Shown: one piece after another, positions 56,406-64,000 of the stretch
Numbering within the stretch: position 1 is the first letter of the stretch
How the letters are laid out: the number at the start of each line of letters is the position of its first letter
NCBI RefSeq assembly: GCF_000286955.2
Contig: NZ_AJYK02000058.1
Location: 1-64,000, forward strand
From: Vibrio rumoiensis 1S-45
GTDB taxonomy: Bacteria > Pseudomonadota > Gammaproteobacteria > Enterobacterales > Vibrionaceae
Direction: 5' to 3'
DNA length: 64,000 bases
Program-made: the position numbers and the translations under genes
The notes under the pieces: generated by a model
What the model was told of the DNA's origin: nothing
The model's database searches: none
Seen by the model: the letters and a program-made list of their open reading frames with translations, nothing else

Positions 56406-57590
56406 ATGAAAATCAAAAAAAGATGGATCCTTGTTACTGCGCTGCTGCTCATTGGTGGCGGTGCGACCTATTACTACGCACAACCCGAATCTAAACCTGT
56501 GTATGCGACAGAGCCAGTTGTGAAAGGCGATATTGAAAATGCCGTTTTAGCCAATGGTATGTTGCAAGCGGCTAAGTTTGTTAATGTGGGTGCGCAAGTG
56601 TCGGGACAAATTCAAGACCTTGCGGTGTCGTTAGGCGATGAGGTAAAACAAGGGGACTTGATAGCTCAGATTGATAGCCTGACCCAACAAAATAGCTTAA
56701 AAGAATCCCAAGCTTCTCTCGATAGTTTGAACGCGCAATATCGCGCCAAGCAAGCCCAAATCAAACAAGCGCAATATGAGTTTACTCGCCAAAAGGGCAT
56801 GTTGGCGGCCAAAGCCAGTTCGCGCGCCGACTATGAAAATGCTGAAGCTACGCTGGCGGTCTATCAAGCAGAACGCGACCAACTGAAAGCCGAAATTGAG
56901 AAAGCCAAAATCAATGTAGATAGCGCAAAGGTGGATTTAGGCTACACCAAAATTAGCGCGCCCATTGATGGTACGGTGGTGTATACCGCAGTGGAAGCTG
57001 GGCAAACGGTCAACGCCAATCAAACCACGCCAACCATTATTGAACTGGCGCAACTCGATACCATGACAGTAAAAGCGCAGATTTCAGAAGCCGATGTGAT
57101 CCATGTGAAAGCGGGGCAAGCGGCCTATTTCACGATTCTTGGTCAGCCGAATAAGCAATATAAAGGCACCTTGCGTGCGATTGAACCGGGCCCGACCATC
57201 ATGGATGGTGATGACAGCGATCTGGCAATCAGCGACAGTGATGCGATTTATTACAATGCCCTATTTGATGTGCCTAACCCTGATGGAATATTGCGTATTG
57301 GCATGACCGCGCAAGTTTCCATTCTTCTTAATCAATCCAAAGATGCTTTATTAGTGCCTGCACAAGTATTGAAGCGCATGACAGGCAAAGGCCATAAAGG
57401 TAATAAAGGCAAATTCGAAGTGCCGATTTTGGAAAATGGAAAAGTGGTATATAAACCAGTTACGGTCGGCATTAATAACAAAGTCAATGTTGAAATTACC
57501 TCGGGTTTAACCGAAGGCGATCAAGTGGTGGTGGGCATGCCATCGGATAATACATTTTCGGATCGTCGTAGCAAACGAATGAGGTTCTGA
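56406..57590 (+). CDS. macA: MacA-like periplasmic adaptor of a MacB efflux pump
   Basis: 394 residues. An N-terminal membrane anchor (about 7-25) is followed by biotinyl-lipoyl halves (VNVGAQVSGQIQDLAVSLGD, about 60-79), a coiled-coil hairpin (about 90-180, Gln/Lys/Ala-rich) and IDGTVVYTAVEAGQTVN. It joins MacB to the outer-membrane channel. The ATG has no visible Shine-Dalgarno (preceded by TTTTTCCC). It is first gene of macA-macB-outer-membrane-factor, two bases before macB. Substrates could be macrolides, peptides or siderophores. Confidence 0.9.
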   Translation: MKIKKRWILVTALLLIGGGATYYYAQPESKPVYATEPVVKGDIENAVLANGMLQAAKFVNVGAQVSGQIQDLAVSLGDEVKQGDLIAQIDSLTQQNSLKESQASLDSLNAQYRAKQAQIKQAQYEFTRQKGMLAAKASSRADYENAEATLAVYQAERDQLKAEIEKAKINVDSAKVDLGYTKISAPIDGTVVYTAVEAGQTVNANQTTPTIIELAQLDTMTVKAQISEADVIHVKAGQAAYFTILGQPNKQYKGTLRAIEPGPTIMDGDDSDLAISDSDAIYYNALFDVPNPDGILRIGMTAQVSILLNQSKDALLVPAQVLKRMTGKGHKGNKGKFEVPILENGKVVYKPVTVGINNKVNVEITSGLTEGDQVVVGMPSDNTFSDRRSKRMRF

Positions 57591-57592
57591 TC

Positions 57593-59554
57593 ATGACTCA
57601 GGCCTTGTTGAAAATAGAAAATTTATCTCGTTCTTTTGCTGCGGGAGATGAATCGCTAACCGTGTTAAATAACGTCAATGTTGAAATTCAACGCGGTGAA
57701 ATGGTGGCGATAGTCGGCGCGTCGGGTTCGGGTAAATCAACCTTAATGAATATCTTAGGCTGCTTGGATCAACCGAGTTCTGGACGTTATTTCATTAACG
57801 GTGAAGATACTTCCAATATGGATTCCGACCAATTAGCAGAATTACGCCGTGAATATTTTGGGTTTATTTTCCAGCGTTACCATCTTCTTAGCGATTTAAC
57901 CGCAGTTGGTAATGTCGAAGTACCAGCGGTATATGCAGGCGTGCCACATGCTAAACGAGAGGAGCGTGCCAGACAATTGCTGAGTCGTTTGGGCTTGGGC
58001 GATCGCTTAACTCATAAACCGAATCAATTAAGCGGTGGGCAGCAGCAGCGTGTCAGTGTCGCGCGCGCATTAATGAACGGTGGCGAGGTGATTTTAGCCG
58101 ATGAACCTACCGGTGCATTAGACAGCCATAGCGGCAAAGAAATGATGGCGCTACTCAAAGAGCTTCATCAGCTTGGTCATACTATTATTTTGGTGACACA
58201 CGATATGGATGTTGCCAATTTTGCCGATCGCATTATCGAGATTAAAGATGGTGAGATCTTATCAGATAGACGTTCGGCAAATGTAAACCACAATGATGAT
58301 GCCAACTTAAATCAGACTGAATCCATTACGGTAAAAACTTCTGCTGCTCATTGGTGGCATTGGGATAGCTTTGTCGATGCGTTTAAAATGGCGTTATTGG
58401 CGATGTCGAGCCACCGAATGAGAACCTTCTTAACCATGCTTGGCATCATTATTGGTATTGCTTCTGTGGTATCGGTGGTGGCATTAGGTAACGGGACGCA
58501 AAAGCAGATCTTAGCCAATATTTCCTCTATGGGTACCAACACCATTGATATTAGGCCCGGTAAAGGTTTTGGGGATCGCAGAGCTGGGCGAGATAGAACC
58601 TTAACCGCCGATGATGCCAAAGCGATCAGCAATTTATCTTATGTTGATAGCTCAACGCCAACCATCAATAACAGCCTAACCATACGTTATGATAACCAAG
58701 CCGTTACCGCTTCGGTGCAAGGGGTCGGGACGGATTATTTTCGAGTTAAAGGTTATGAAATTTCACAAGGGCAGTTCTGGGATCAAGACAGTGTGGACTC
58801 ACTTGCTCAAGATGCCGTGATTGACAACAACACCAAAAAAGAATTATTTGCCGATCAAGACCCGATTGGGCAAGTGGTGTTTTTAGGGACGTTACCGGTG
58901 CGGATTGTTGGGGTCACCAAAGCCAAAGAGAGTGCGTTTGGTAACAATGATAGCCTGACCGTTTGGGTGCCTTATACCACCATGTCTGGGCGAATGATGG
59001 GGCAACGGTATTTACACAGTATTTCAGTTCGAATTGATGAAGATGCGCCAAGCAGTGCCGCCGAGCAAGGCATCATTAGCTTGCTTAAAATGCGTCATGG
59101 GACGGAAGATTTCTACACCGTGAATACCGATACCATTAAGCAAAATATTGAAAAAACCACCTCAACCATGACGCTATTGATTTCGGCAATTGCAGTGATT
59201 TCGTTGATTGTCGGTGGCATTGGTGTGATGAACATTATGTTGGTGTCAGTGACCGAGCGCACCAAAGAAATTGGGGTTCGCATGGCGGTGGGCGCAAGGC
59301 AAATTGATATATTGCGACAGTTCTTAATTGAAGCAGTATTGGTGTGCTTGTGCGGTGGTATTGCTGGGATTACGTTGGCGTTTGGTTTGGGGTTTGCCAT
59401 GAGCAGCTTTGGCAGTGGGTTTGAAATGGTGTATTCGATGACCTCGATTGTGTCTGCGTTTATCTGCTCCACTTTAATTGGGATCATCTTTGGATTTTTG
59501 CCAGCGCGTAATGCCGCCAAGCTAGATCCGGTTGATGCATTGTCTAGGGATTGA
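57593..59554 (+). CDS. macB: MacB-like ABC efflux ATPase/permease
   Basis: 653 residues. The N-terminal NBD has VGASGSGKSTLMNILG (about 39-54), LSGGQQQRVSVARALMNG and VILADEPTGALDS. A transmembrane helix near 280 (MLGIIIGIASVVSVVALG) is followed by a periplasmic domain (about 310-525) and three C-terminal helices with GIGVMNIMLVSVTERTKEIG. It is a mechanotransmitting ABC pump, working as a dimer with MacA and a TolC-type channel. Macrolide specificity is only a family name. Confidence 0.92.
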   Translation: MTQALLKIENLSRSFAAGDESLTVLNNVNVEIQRGEMVAIVGASGSGKSTLMNILGCLDQPSSGRYFINGEDTSNMDSDQLAELRREYFGFIFQRYHLLSDLTAVGNVEVPAVYAGVPHAKREERARQLLSRLGLGDRLTHKPNQLSGGQQQRVSVARALMNGGEVILADEPTGALDSHSGKEMMALLKELHQLGHTIILVTHDMDVANFADRIIEIKDGEILSDRRSANVNHNDDANLNQTESITVKTSAAHWWHWDSFVDAFKMALLAMSSHRMRTFLTMLGIIIGIASVVSVVALGNGTQKQILANISSMGTNTIDIRPGKGFGDRRAGRDRTLTADDAKAISNLSYVDSSTPTINNSLTIRYDNQAVTASVQGVGTDYFRVKGYEISQGQFWDQDSVDSLAQDAVIDNNTKKELFADQDPIGQVVFLGTLPVRIVGVTKAKESAFGNNDSLTVWVPYTTMSGRMMGQRYLHSISVRIDEDAPSSAAEQGIISLLKMRHGTEDFYTVNTDTIKQNIEKTTSTMTLLISAIAVISLIVGGIGVMNIMLVSVTERTKEIGVRMAVGARQIDILRQFLIEAVLVCLCGGIAGITLAFGLGFAMSSFGSGFEMVYSMTSIVSAFICSTLIGIIFGFLPARNAAKLDPVDALSRD

Positions 59555-59556
59555 TC

Positions 59557-60966
59557 ATGAAAAATAAAAACCGTATGACAAAAATTAGACCCTTAGCATT
59601 GATATTAAGCGTAGTCATGCTAGCAGGCTGTGGTGCGTTGACTCGTACCGATTATGAAGCGCCGCCGGTACAAGTGCCGCAACATTGGCAACAAAAGCAC
59701 TTGGCTGGGGAGGTCAATATTGATCCTTGGTGGTATGCCTTTAATGACAGCAGTCTCAATCAATTCATCGATAAAGCGTTGCAAACCAACAATGATTTAG
59801 CCATTGCCACCTTTACGCTGAAAAAAGCGCGCCTGCAAATGGGGTTAACCAATGATGATTTGTACCCGCAGTTGAGTTCAAATACATCGGCAGGTGTGAG
59901 TAAACCGATCGATGGTGGGGATTCTACCCAAGCTTATCGCACCGATTTATCCGTGAGTTATGAGTTAGATTTGTGGGGCAAAATTTCCGCGGATGTGGAT
60001 CAAGCAAAATGGAGCGCGATGGCGAGCCTTGAAGATAGGGAGGCGACCGCGCAAAGTTTGGTTGCTACAACCGCTTCACTGTATTGGCAGATTGGTTATT
60101 TGAAGCAAAGAATCGCGTTAGGTGAGCATAACATTAACGATGCTCAAACGACGCTAGAGCTTATTCAAAAGCAATATACATTGGGCGCAGTGGATCAATT
60201 GGATGTGTTAGAAGCCAAGCGTACCTTAGCCAGCTTGCAAGCCCAACAAAGTCAATATCAGCAACAGCTGGTGGAAGCCAATAATGCGTTTGCTATTTTG
60301 TTTAATCAACCACCGTTGGATATGACCAAGACGGTTCAATCCTTACCCGATATTACTTTGCCAGATGTTAGCTCAGGCGTTCCTGCTGATTTATTGATCC
60401 GCAGGCCAGATGTAAAAGCGGCGATTTACGATATTAAATCCGCATTAGCCAGCAAAGATTCTGCCGATTTGGAATACTTACCAACGTTGACACTCACCGG
60501 GGCATTGGGTGGTTCATCGCAAGAGTTGAAGAACTTGTTATCAAACCCGATTGGCAGTTTAGGGGCAGATTTAACTCTGCCATTCTTGCAATGGAATGAT
60601 ATGGAAAACAATAAAGCGATTGCGGATGTCGATTACCAATCAGCGATAGTGAGTTACCGACAAGTGCTGTACAGCGCATTTCAAGATGTCGAAAATGCCT
60701 TATCGGCGCGTGATCAATTGTTGTATCAAAATGCTCGCCTACAAGAGCAATACGATGCCGCGAAGCATGCCGAAGACATTTATGCCGCGCGCTATAAGTA
60801 TGGTTCGACAACCATCATGGAATACTTAGATGCGCAAGAAAATACGCGAGATGCCAAAGCGTCATTGCTCGAAAATAGGTTTAATCAATTTATGGCGCAG
60901 GTGGCATTGTATCAATCGTTAGGTGGGAATGATGTAGCGCCAAGAATGGAAAATGATGATGCATAA
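59557..60966 (+). CDS. TolC/NodT-family outer-membrane efflux lipoprotein
   Basis: About 469 residues from ATG 59557 (AGGGA six bases upstream; TTG 59551 also in frame). Lipobox LAGC (Cys about 26), then the NodT/CusC-type layout: WWYAFNDSSLNQFIDKAL (about 52), two repeats with long helices (ARLQMGLTNDDLYPQLSS; YLPTLTLTGALGG) and PADLLIRRPDVKAA. It forms the outer-membrane duct for MacAB, so this pump does not depend on TolC encoded elsewhere. Third gene of the operon. Confidence 0.88.
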   Translation: MKNKNRMTKIRPLALILSVVMLAGCGALTRTDYEAPPVQVPQHWQQKHLAGEVNIDPWWYAFNDSSLNQFIDKALQTNNDLAIATFTLKKARLQMGLTNDDLYPQLSSNTSAGVSKPIDGGDSTQAYRTDLSVSYELDLWGKISADVDQAKWSAMASLEDREATAQSLVATTASLYWQIGYLKQRIALGEHNINDAQTTLELIQKQYTLGAVDQLDVLEAKRTLASLQAQQSQYQQQLVEANNAFAILFNQPPLDMTKTVQSLPDITLPDVSSGVPADLLIRRPDVKAAIYDIKSALASKDSADLEYLPTLTLTGALGGSSQELKNLLSNPIGSLGADLTLPFLQWNDMENNKAIADVDYQSAIVSYRQVLYSAFQDVENALSARDQLLYQNARLQEQYDAAKHAEDIYAARYKYGSTTIMEYLDAQENTRDAKASLLENRFNQFMAQVALYQSLGGNDVAPRMENDDA

Positions 60967-60985
60967 TGTGGAATATAAGAAATTA

Positions 60986-61984
60986 TTAAGCTTTTACTAC
61001 CGATAATCGTCGAACTAAAGTTGGGGTAAACATATTAGTTTCTGCTTTTGCGGCTTCTTTATTAGCAAGTTTTAACGCTAAAATCGCAGCTTTCTCGGCC
61101 ATCATTTGAATTGGGTAACGAACAGTGGTGAGTTTAGGGTGAAGATATTTGGCAATTAAGCCGTTATCGAACCCGATGATAGACATATTTTTTGGGGTAT
61201 CAATATCATTTTCTTCTAATACTGAAAGCGTTCCTGCTGCCATGTAATCGTTATAGGTAGCAATGGCAGTTAAAGGGAATCCTTTAGCAAGAAGGTTAGT
61301 CATGGCTTTTTCACCGCCTTCTTCATCGGGTGAACCGTATTCAATGTAGCTTTCTGAATGGGATAAACCATTATCTTGTAAAGCTTGTAGGTAGCCAGCT
61401 TTACGTTGATGAGTATCTTCTATGTCGTGATTAGAGCAAATATACCCAATATGCTGGTGGCCATGTTTGATTAAATATTCTGTCGCAAGGTAAGAGCCTT
61501 TGTGATTGTCTAACGCAATACAACGATCAGCAATTTCAGGGATGAATCGGTTGATAAGCACTAACCCTGGTATTTCTTCTGCAAAGCCAATTAACTCTTG
61601 GCTTGATAAACTTTTACTATGAATGACCAATGCATCACAACGGTGGTTGATCAGAAGCTCAATAGCTTCTCGTTCTTTAGTTTCAGAGTGATAGCCATTA
61701 CCAATGAGTAAGTGCTTTCCTTGCTGGCTTGCCACTGTATCGATGGCTTTAACCATTGAACCAAAAAAAGGATCAGAGACGTCACCAACCAATACACCCA
61801 TGGTTTGAGTTGATTGGCTAACCAAAGCACGAGCGGCAGCATTAGGGCGATAGCCGAGTTTTGCCATGGCAAGTGTGACGGATTCAATCGATGCTTTGCT
61901 TGCTTTAGGTGATTTGTTGATCACTCGTGATACGGTAGCAATTGAAACATTTGCTTCTTTTGCGACATCTTTAATGGTTGCCAT
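60986..61984 (-). CDS. galR: GalR/GalS-type LacI-family repressor of galactose genes
   Basis: 332 residues. The LacI HTH is ATIKDVAKEANVSIATVSRVIN (about 2-23) with hinge GYRPNAAARALVSQ. The sensor domain follows E. coli GalS closely (LIGNGYHSETKEREAIELL, RCDALVIHSKSLS, ALDNHKGSYLATEYL, LTTVRYPIQMMAEKAA). It binds galactose and releases gal operators, three of which lie 11-17 kb away in this window. It is convergent with the efflux operon; nothing suggests it regulates it. galR versus galS cannot be settled by sequence. Confidence 0.88.
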   Translation of the reverse strand: MATIKDVAKEANVSIATVSRVINKSPKASKASIESVTLAMAKLGYRPNAAARALVSQSTQTMGVLVGDVSDPFFGSMVKAIDTVASQQGKHLLIGNGYHSETKEREAIELLINHRCDALVIHSKSLSSQELIGFAEEIPGLVLINRFIPEIADRCIALDNHKGSYLATEYLIKHGHQHIGYICSNHDIEDTHQRKAGYLQALQDNGLSHSESYIEYGSPDEEGGEKAMTNLLAKGFPLTAIATYNDYMAAGTLSVLEENDIDTPKNMSIIGFDNGLIAKYLHPKLTTVRYPIQMMAEKAAILALKLANKEAAKAETNMFTPTLVRRLSVVKA

Positions 61985-62080
61985 AGGTTTCTACTCTTGT
62001 AACACCAATGAATTGGCGCAAATTATATCTTGATTAGAAGGTTGTGTTTAACATTAATAAACAAGGCTTGTCACATTTAT

Positions 62081-62112
62081 AAAAAATGGCCACCAGACTA
62101 TGGTGACCATTT
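62081..62112 (-). terminator. terminator of the allE gene
   Basis: On the minus strand AAATGGTCACCA (62112-62101) pairs with TGGTGGCCATTT (62095-62084), one mismatch, 5-base loop, running into TTTTTT. Confidence 0.75.
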
Positions 62113-62166
62113 AATGATTTTACTTAAACATTGTTTTTATTTACCGTACTTTTTGCTTATATTCAC

Positions 62167-63003
62167 TCAGTTTTTAGGACGAATAAATGGCATGTGGCGG
62201 TTTACGTCTTTGTACAACAAGTAACGGAATGGGCCAGGGCCGCCAGCGTAGCAAGATTGTGGGCAGAATGCGCGTAACCACATAAAGTCACCTGCTTCAA
62301 CTTCTACCCATTCTTGGTTCAAGTGGTACACCGCTTTACCTTCAAGCACATACAATCCATGTTCCATAACATGAGTTTCATCAAATGGGATTACACCACC
62401 CGGTTGAAATGTCACAACATTCACGTGCATGTCATGGCGCATGTCAGAAGAATCAACAAAACGAGTGGTTCCCCATGCATCGTCGGTCTCTGGCATTGGG
62501 ATTGGTGCAATATCATTTTCATTCGTGACAAACGCTTCAGGTACTTCTAAGCCTTCAACATATTGATATGCTTTACGGATCCAGTGAAAACGGACTGGTT
62601 GGTCGTTATTGTTATGAACCGTCCAATTGCATTTTGGTGGTAGAAACGCATAACCACCTTCGGCCATATGGTGCTTTTCACCTTCAATTGTAATATCCAT
62701 TTCACCGGCAACGACGAATAAAACACCTTCTGCTGCAGGATCAAGTTCAGGTTTGTCAGAACCGCCTTTAGGTTCAATTTCAACGATATATTGTGAAAAT
62801 GTTTCTGAAAATCCGCTTAATGGGCGTGCGATAACCCACATGCGCATACCTTCCCAAAACGGTAGGAAGCTTGTCACGATATCGGTCATCACGCGTTTTG
62901 GAATGATGGCATAAGCGTCGGTTAATACCGCACGATCAGACAATAATTGTGTTTGTGGTGGTAGGCCACCTTGTGGAGAGTAATAGCTGTTTTTCTTAGT
63001 CAT
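62167..63003 (-). CDS. allE: (S)-ureidoglycine aminohydrolase
   Basis: About 278 residues from ATG 63003 (AAGGA upstream; the frame continues to 63033). It is a bicupin: EGVLFVVAGEMDITIEGEKH (about 91-110) in the first cupin, and GGVIPFDETHVMEHGLYVLEG (about 194-214) with Glu/His metal ligands in the second, then DFMWLRAFCPQSCYAGGPG. It is the manganese enzyme that removes ammonia from (S)-ureidoglycine in allantoin/purine degradation. No other all genes are within the window; they may lie beyond the right edge. Divergent from a LysR regulator. Confidence 0.88.
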   Translation of the reverse strand: MTKKNSYYSPQGGLPPQTQLLSDRAVLTDAYAIIPKRVMTDIVTSFLPFWEGMRMWVIARPLSGFSETFSQYIVEIEPKGGSDKPELDPAAEGVLFVVAGEMDITIEGEKHHMAEGGYAFLPPKCNWTVHNNNDQPVRFHWIRKAYQYVEGLEVPEAFVTNENDIAPIPMPETDDAWGTTRFVDSSDMRHDMHVNVVTFQPGGVIPFDETHVMEHGLYVLEGKAVYHLNQEWVEVEAGDFMWLRAFCPQSCYAGGPGPFRYLLYKDVNRHMPFIRPKN

Positions 63004-63085
63004 TTCTTGTGATCCTTCATACAAGAGAGCCATGTAAATTCAAAAGGGAATCAACAGAGCCTCAGATTAGCTTAAAAGACATGTG

Positions 63086-63162
63086 AATTAGTGTGATTAT
63101 GCGCTACTAATTAAGGATTGAAAAATTAAATAATGTAATTAGTATCAGTGGTAAACCCACTA
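63086..63162. promoter_or_regulatory. LysR-type dyads between allE and the lysR gene
   Basis: AATTAGT (63086-63092) and ACTAATT (63106-63112) form a perfect 7-bp dyad with a 13-base spacer. AATTAGT recurs at 63137-63143 with a partial partner ACTA at 63159-63162. One strong dyad plus one weak one between divergent genes is the usual arrangement of a LysR recognition and activation site. Confidence 0.5.
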
Positions 63163-63230
63163 CCTTAGCTCTGATGCAAAATAAATGTGAAAGAGTGAAG
63201 ATAGCAGAAAAACAACAAAGTGAGTTTCTG

Positions 63231-64000
63231 ATGAACAAAACCCTTGATCCAATCTTATTACGGAGCTTAATTGCCGTTGTGGATACTGGCAGTTTTACTC
63301 GAGCCGCCGAAAGTACACACTTAACTCAATCGACAATTAGCCAACAAATTCGCAAATTAGAGGCTCAGTTAGATTGTGATCTGTTGGTTCGAAAAAACCG
63401 ATACGCTACCCCCACCTTAGAAGGGGAGAGGGTTGTGACTCACGCACGTCGTATTCTTTCTATGATGGAAGATGCCATTGCTGAAACCGTCAGTAATGCA
63501 GAGCAAAGACCCATCAAACTTGGTGTTCCAGAGGATTTCGCGACTCATGAATTAGTGCCCACTTTATCTTTATTTGCACAAGCATTTCCAGAAACTCGTT
63601 TGGAAGTGAAAAGCGGTATGTGTAGTGATATATGGACTCAGTTTCAAAATAATGAACTGGATATTGCATTGGTTAAACACCGACCAGACAGCGCTCAAGG
63701 TATTGCAAAATGGGCGGAACCTTTGTGTTGGATTGATGGCCATTCATCGAATAACTTAGATAAAGAAACGGTCCCTATGGTTGGTTTACCCAGTACAGGG
63801 TTGTATCGAAGCGAAATGGCGCACACTTTCGATACCTTAGGCCGACGATGGCGTATGGCGTACATTACAACGAGCTTGTCTGGGGTGGGTTGCGCAGTTG
63901 AAGCAGGCTTAGGTATTTCTTTGTTACCAAAGCGCTTGGTGACGCCTTTACATCGGGTGCTGACGCAACAGGATGGTCTGCCAAATATTGCTCCGCTCGA
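63231..64000 (+). CDS. LysR-family transcriptional regulator (partial, runs off the window)
   Basis: 256 codons are visible with no stop before the edge; LysR proteins have about 290-310. The HTH is LRSLIAVVDTGSFTRAAES and then LTQSTISQQIRKLEAQL (about 10-48). The effector domain starts with IKLGVPEDFATHELVPTL (about 96-113). GLGISLLPKRLV near residue 230 is typical. It is divergent from allE, so regulation of ureidoglycine or purine catabolism is the natural guess. The RBS is weak (GTGAG). Confidence 0.85.
   Translation, partial: MNKTLDPILLRSLIAVVDTGSFTRAAESTHLTQSTISQQIRKLEAQLDCDLLVRKNRYATPTLEGERVVTHARRILSMMEDAIAETVSNAEQRPIKLGVPEDFATHELVPTLSLFAQAFPETRLEVKSGMCSDIWTQFQNNELDIALVKHRPDSAQGIAKWAEPLCWIDGHSSNNLDKETVPMVGLPSTGLYRSEMAHTFDTLGRRWRMAYITTSLSGVGCAVEAGLGISLLPKRLVTPLHRVLTQQDGLPNIAPL

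Overview
The window looks like an ordinary chromosomal stretch of a Vibrionaceae (Gammaproteobacteria) genome of about 40% GC. The evidence is the closeness of MglBAC, GalTKM, GalR/GalS, CpdB, DmsABC and MacAB to their enterobacterial counterparts, typical vibrio neighbours (YaeQ, DUF748, DUF6279 and CueP-type proteins), and a dispersed intergenic repeat built on GTCACTTGGGTA that I recall from vibrio genomes. I see no phage, plasmid, integron, IS, CRISPR array, rRNA or tRNA. The species cannot be fixed from the sequence alone.

Layout. 1-2.4 kb: an NAD(P)-binding protein, then a structured RNA leader in front of an ABC-F gene that has lost its middle, and a small AAA_28-type NTPase. 2.4-8.8 kb: a LuxR/NarL-type regulator divergent from a sugar ABC transporter (binding protein, double ATPase, permease) and a cytosolic GH3 glycosidase; phased TACCTAT-like heptamers flank both promoters. 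8.9-19.3 kb: a large FAD/Fe-S D-lactate dehydrogenase, a LonH-like protease, a 36-residue membrane protein, a DUF748 envelope protein and an OmpA-like lipoprotein. 19.3-24.7 kb: a DMSO-reductase-type respiratory module (dmsABC divergent from a TorD-like chaperone and NapF) with an FNR box and a NarL/NarP 7-2-7 site in the shared promoter. 24.7-43 kb: housekeeping and small genes, including RsuA, NhaC, two glutaredoxins, AlkA and Ogt, an AraC-regulated epimerase, a CueP copper operon with a MerR-type 19-bp-spacer promoter, two peptidases and a lipoprotein gene broken by one amber codon.

43.3-54 kb is a galactose region: cpdB, galTKM, a wrecked lacZ, then mglBAC. Near-consensus GalR operators stand in front of galT, the lacZ remnant and mglB, and a GalR/GalS repressor is encoded about 7 kb downstream of mglC. 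The cell can evidently import and phosphorylate galactose, but its lactose-cleaving gene here is dead, and galE is not in the cluster. 54-62 kb: an AT-rich orphan gene with gene debris, a GNAT acetyltransferase, an AraC regulator divergent from a macA-macB-outer-membrane-channel operon, and galR/galS. The window ends with allE (ureidoglycine aminohydrolase) divergent from a LysR regulator cut by the window edge.

I found no convincing new molecular system. The observations most worth testing are the heptamer arrays of the GH3/sugar operon, the hairpin leader of the single-domain ABC-F chimera, the decayed lacZ with its operator still intact, and the cis-regulatory sites that can be read directly for Dms, CueP, the epimerase and AllE.
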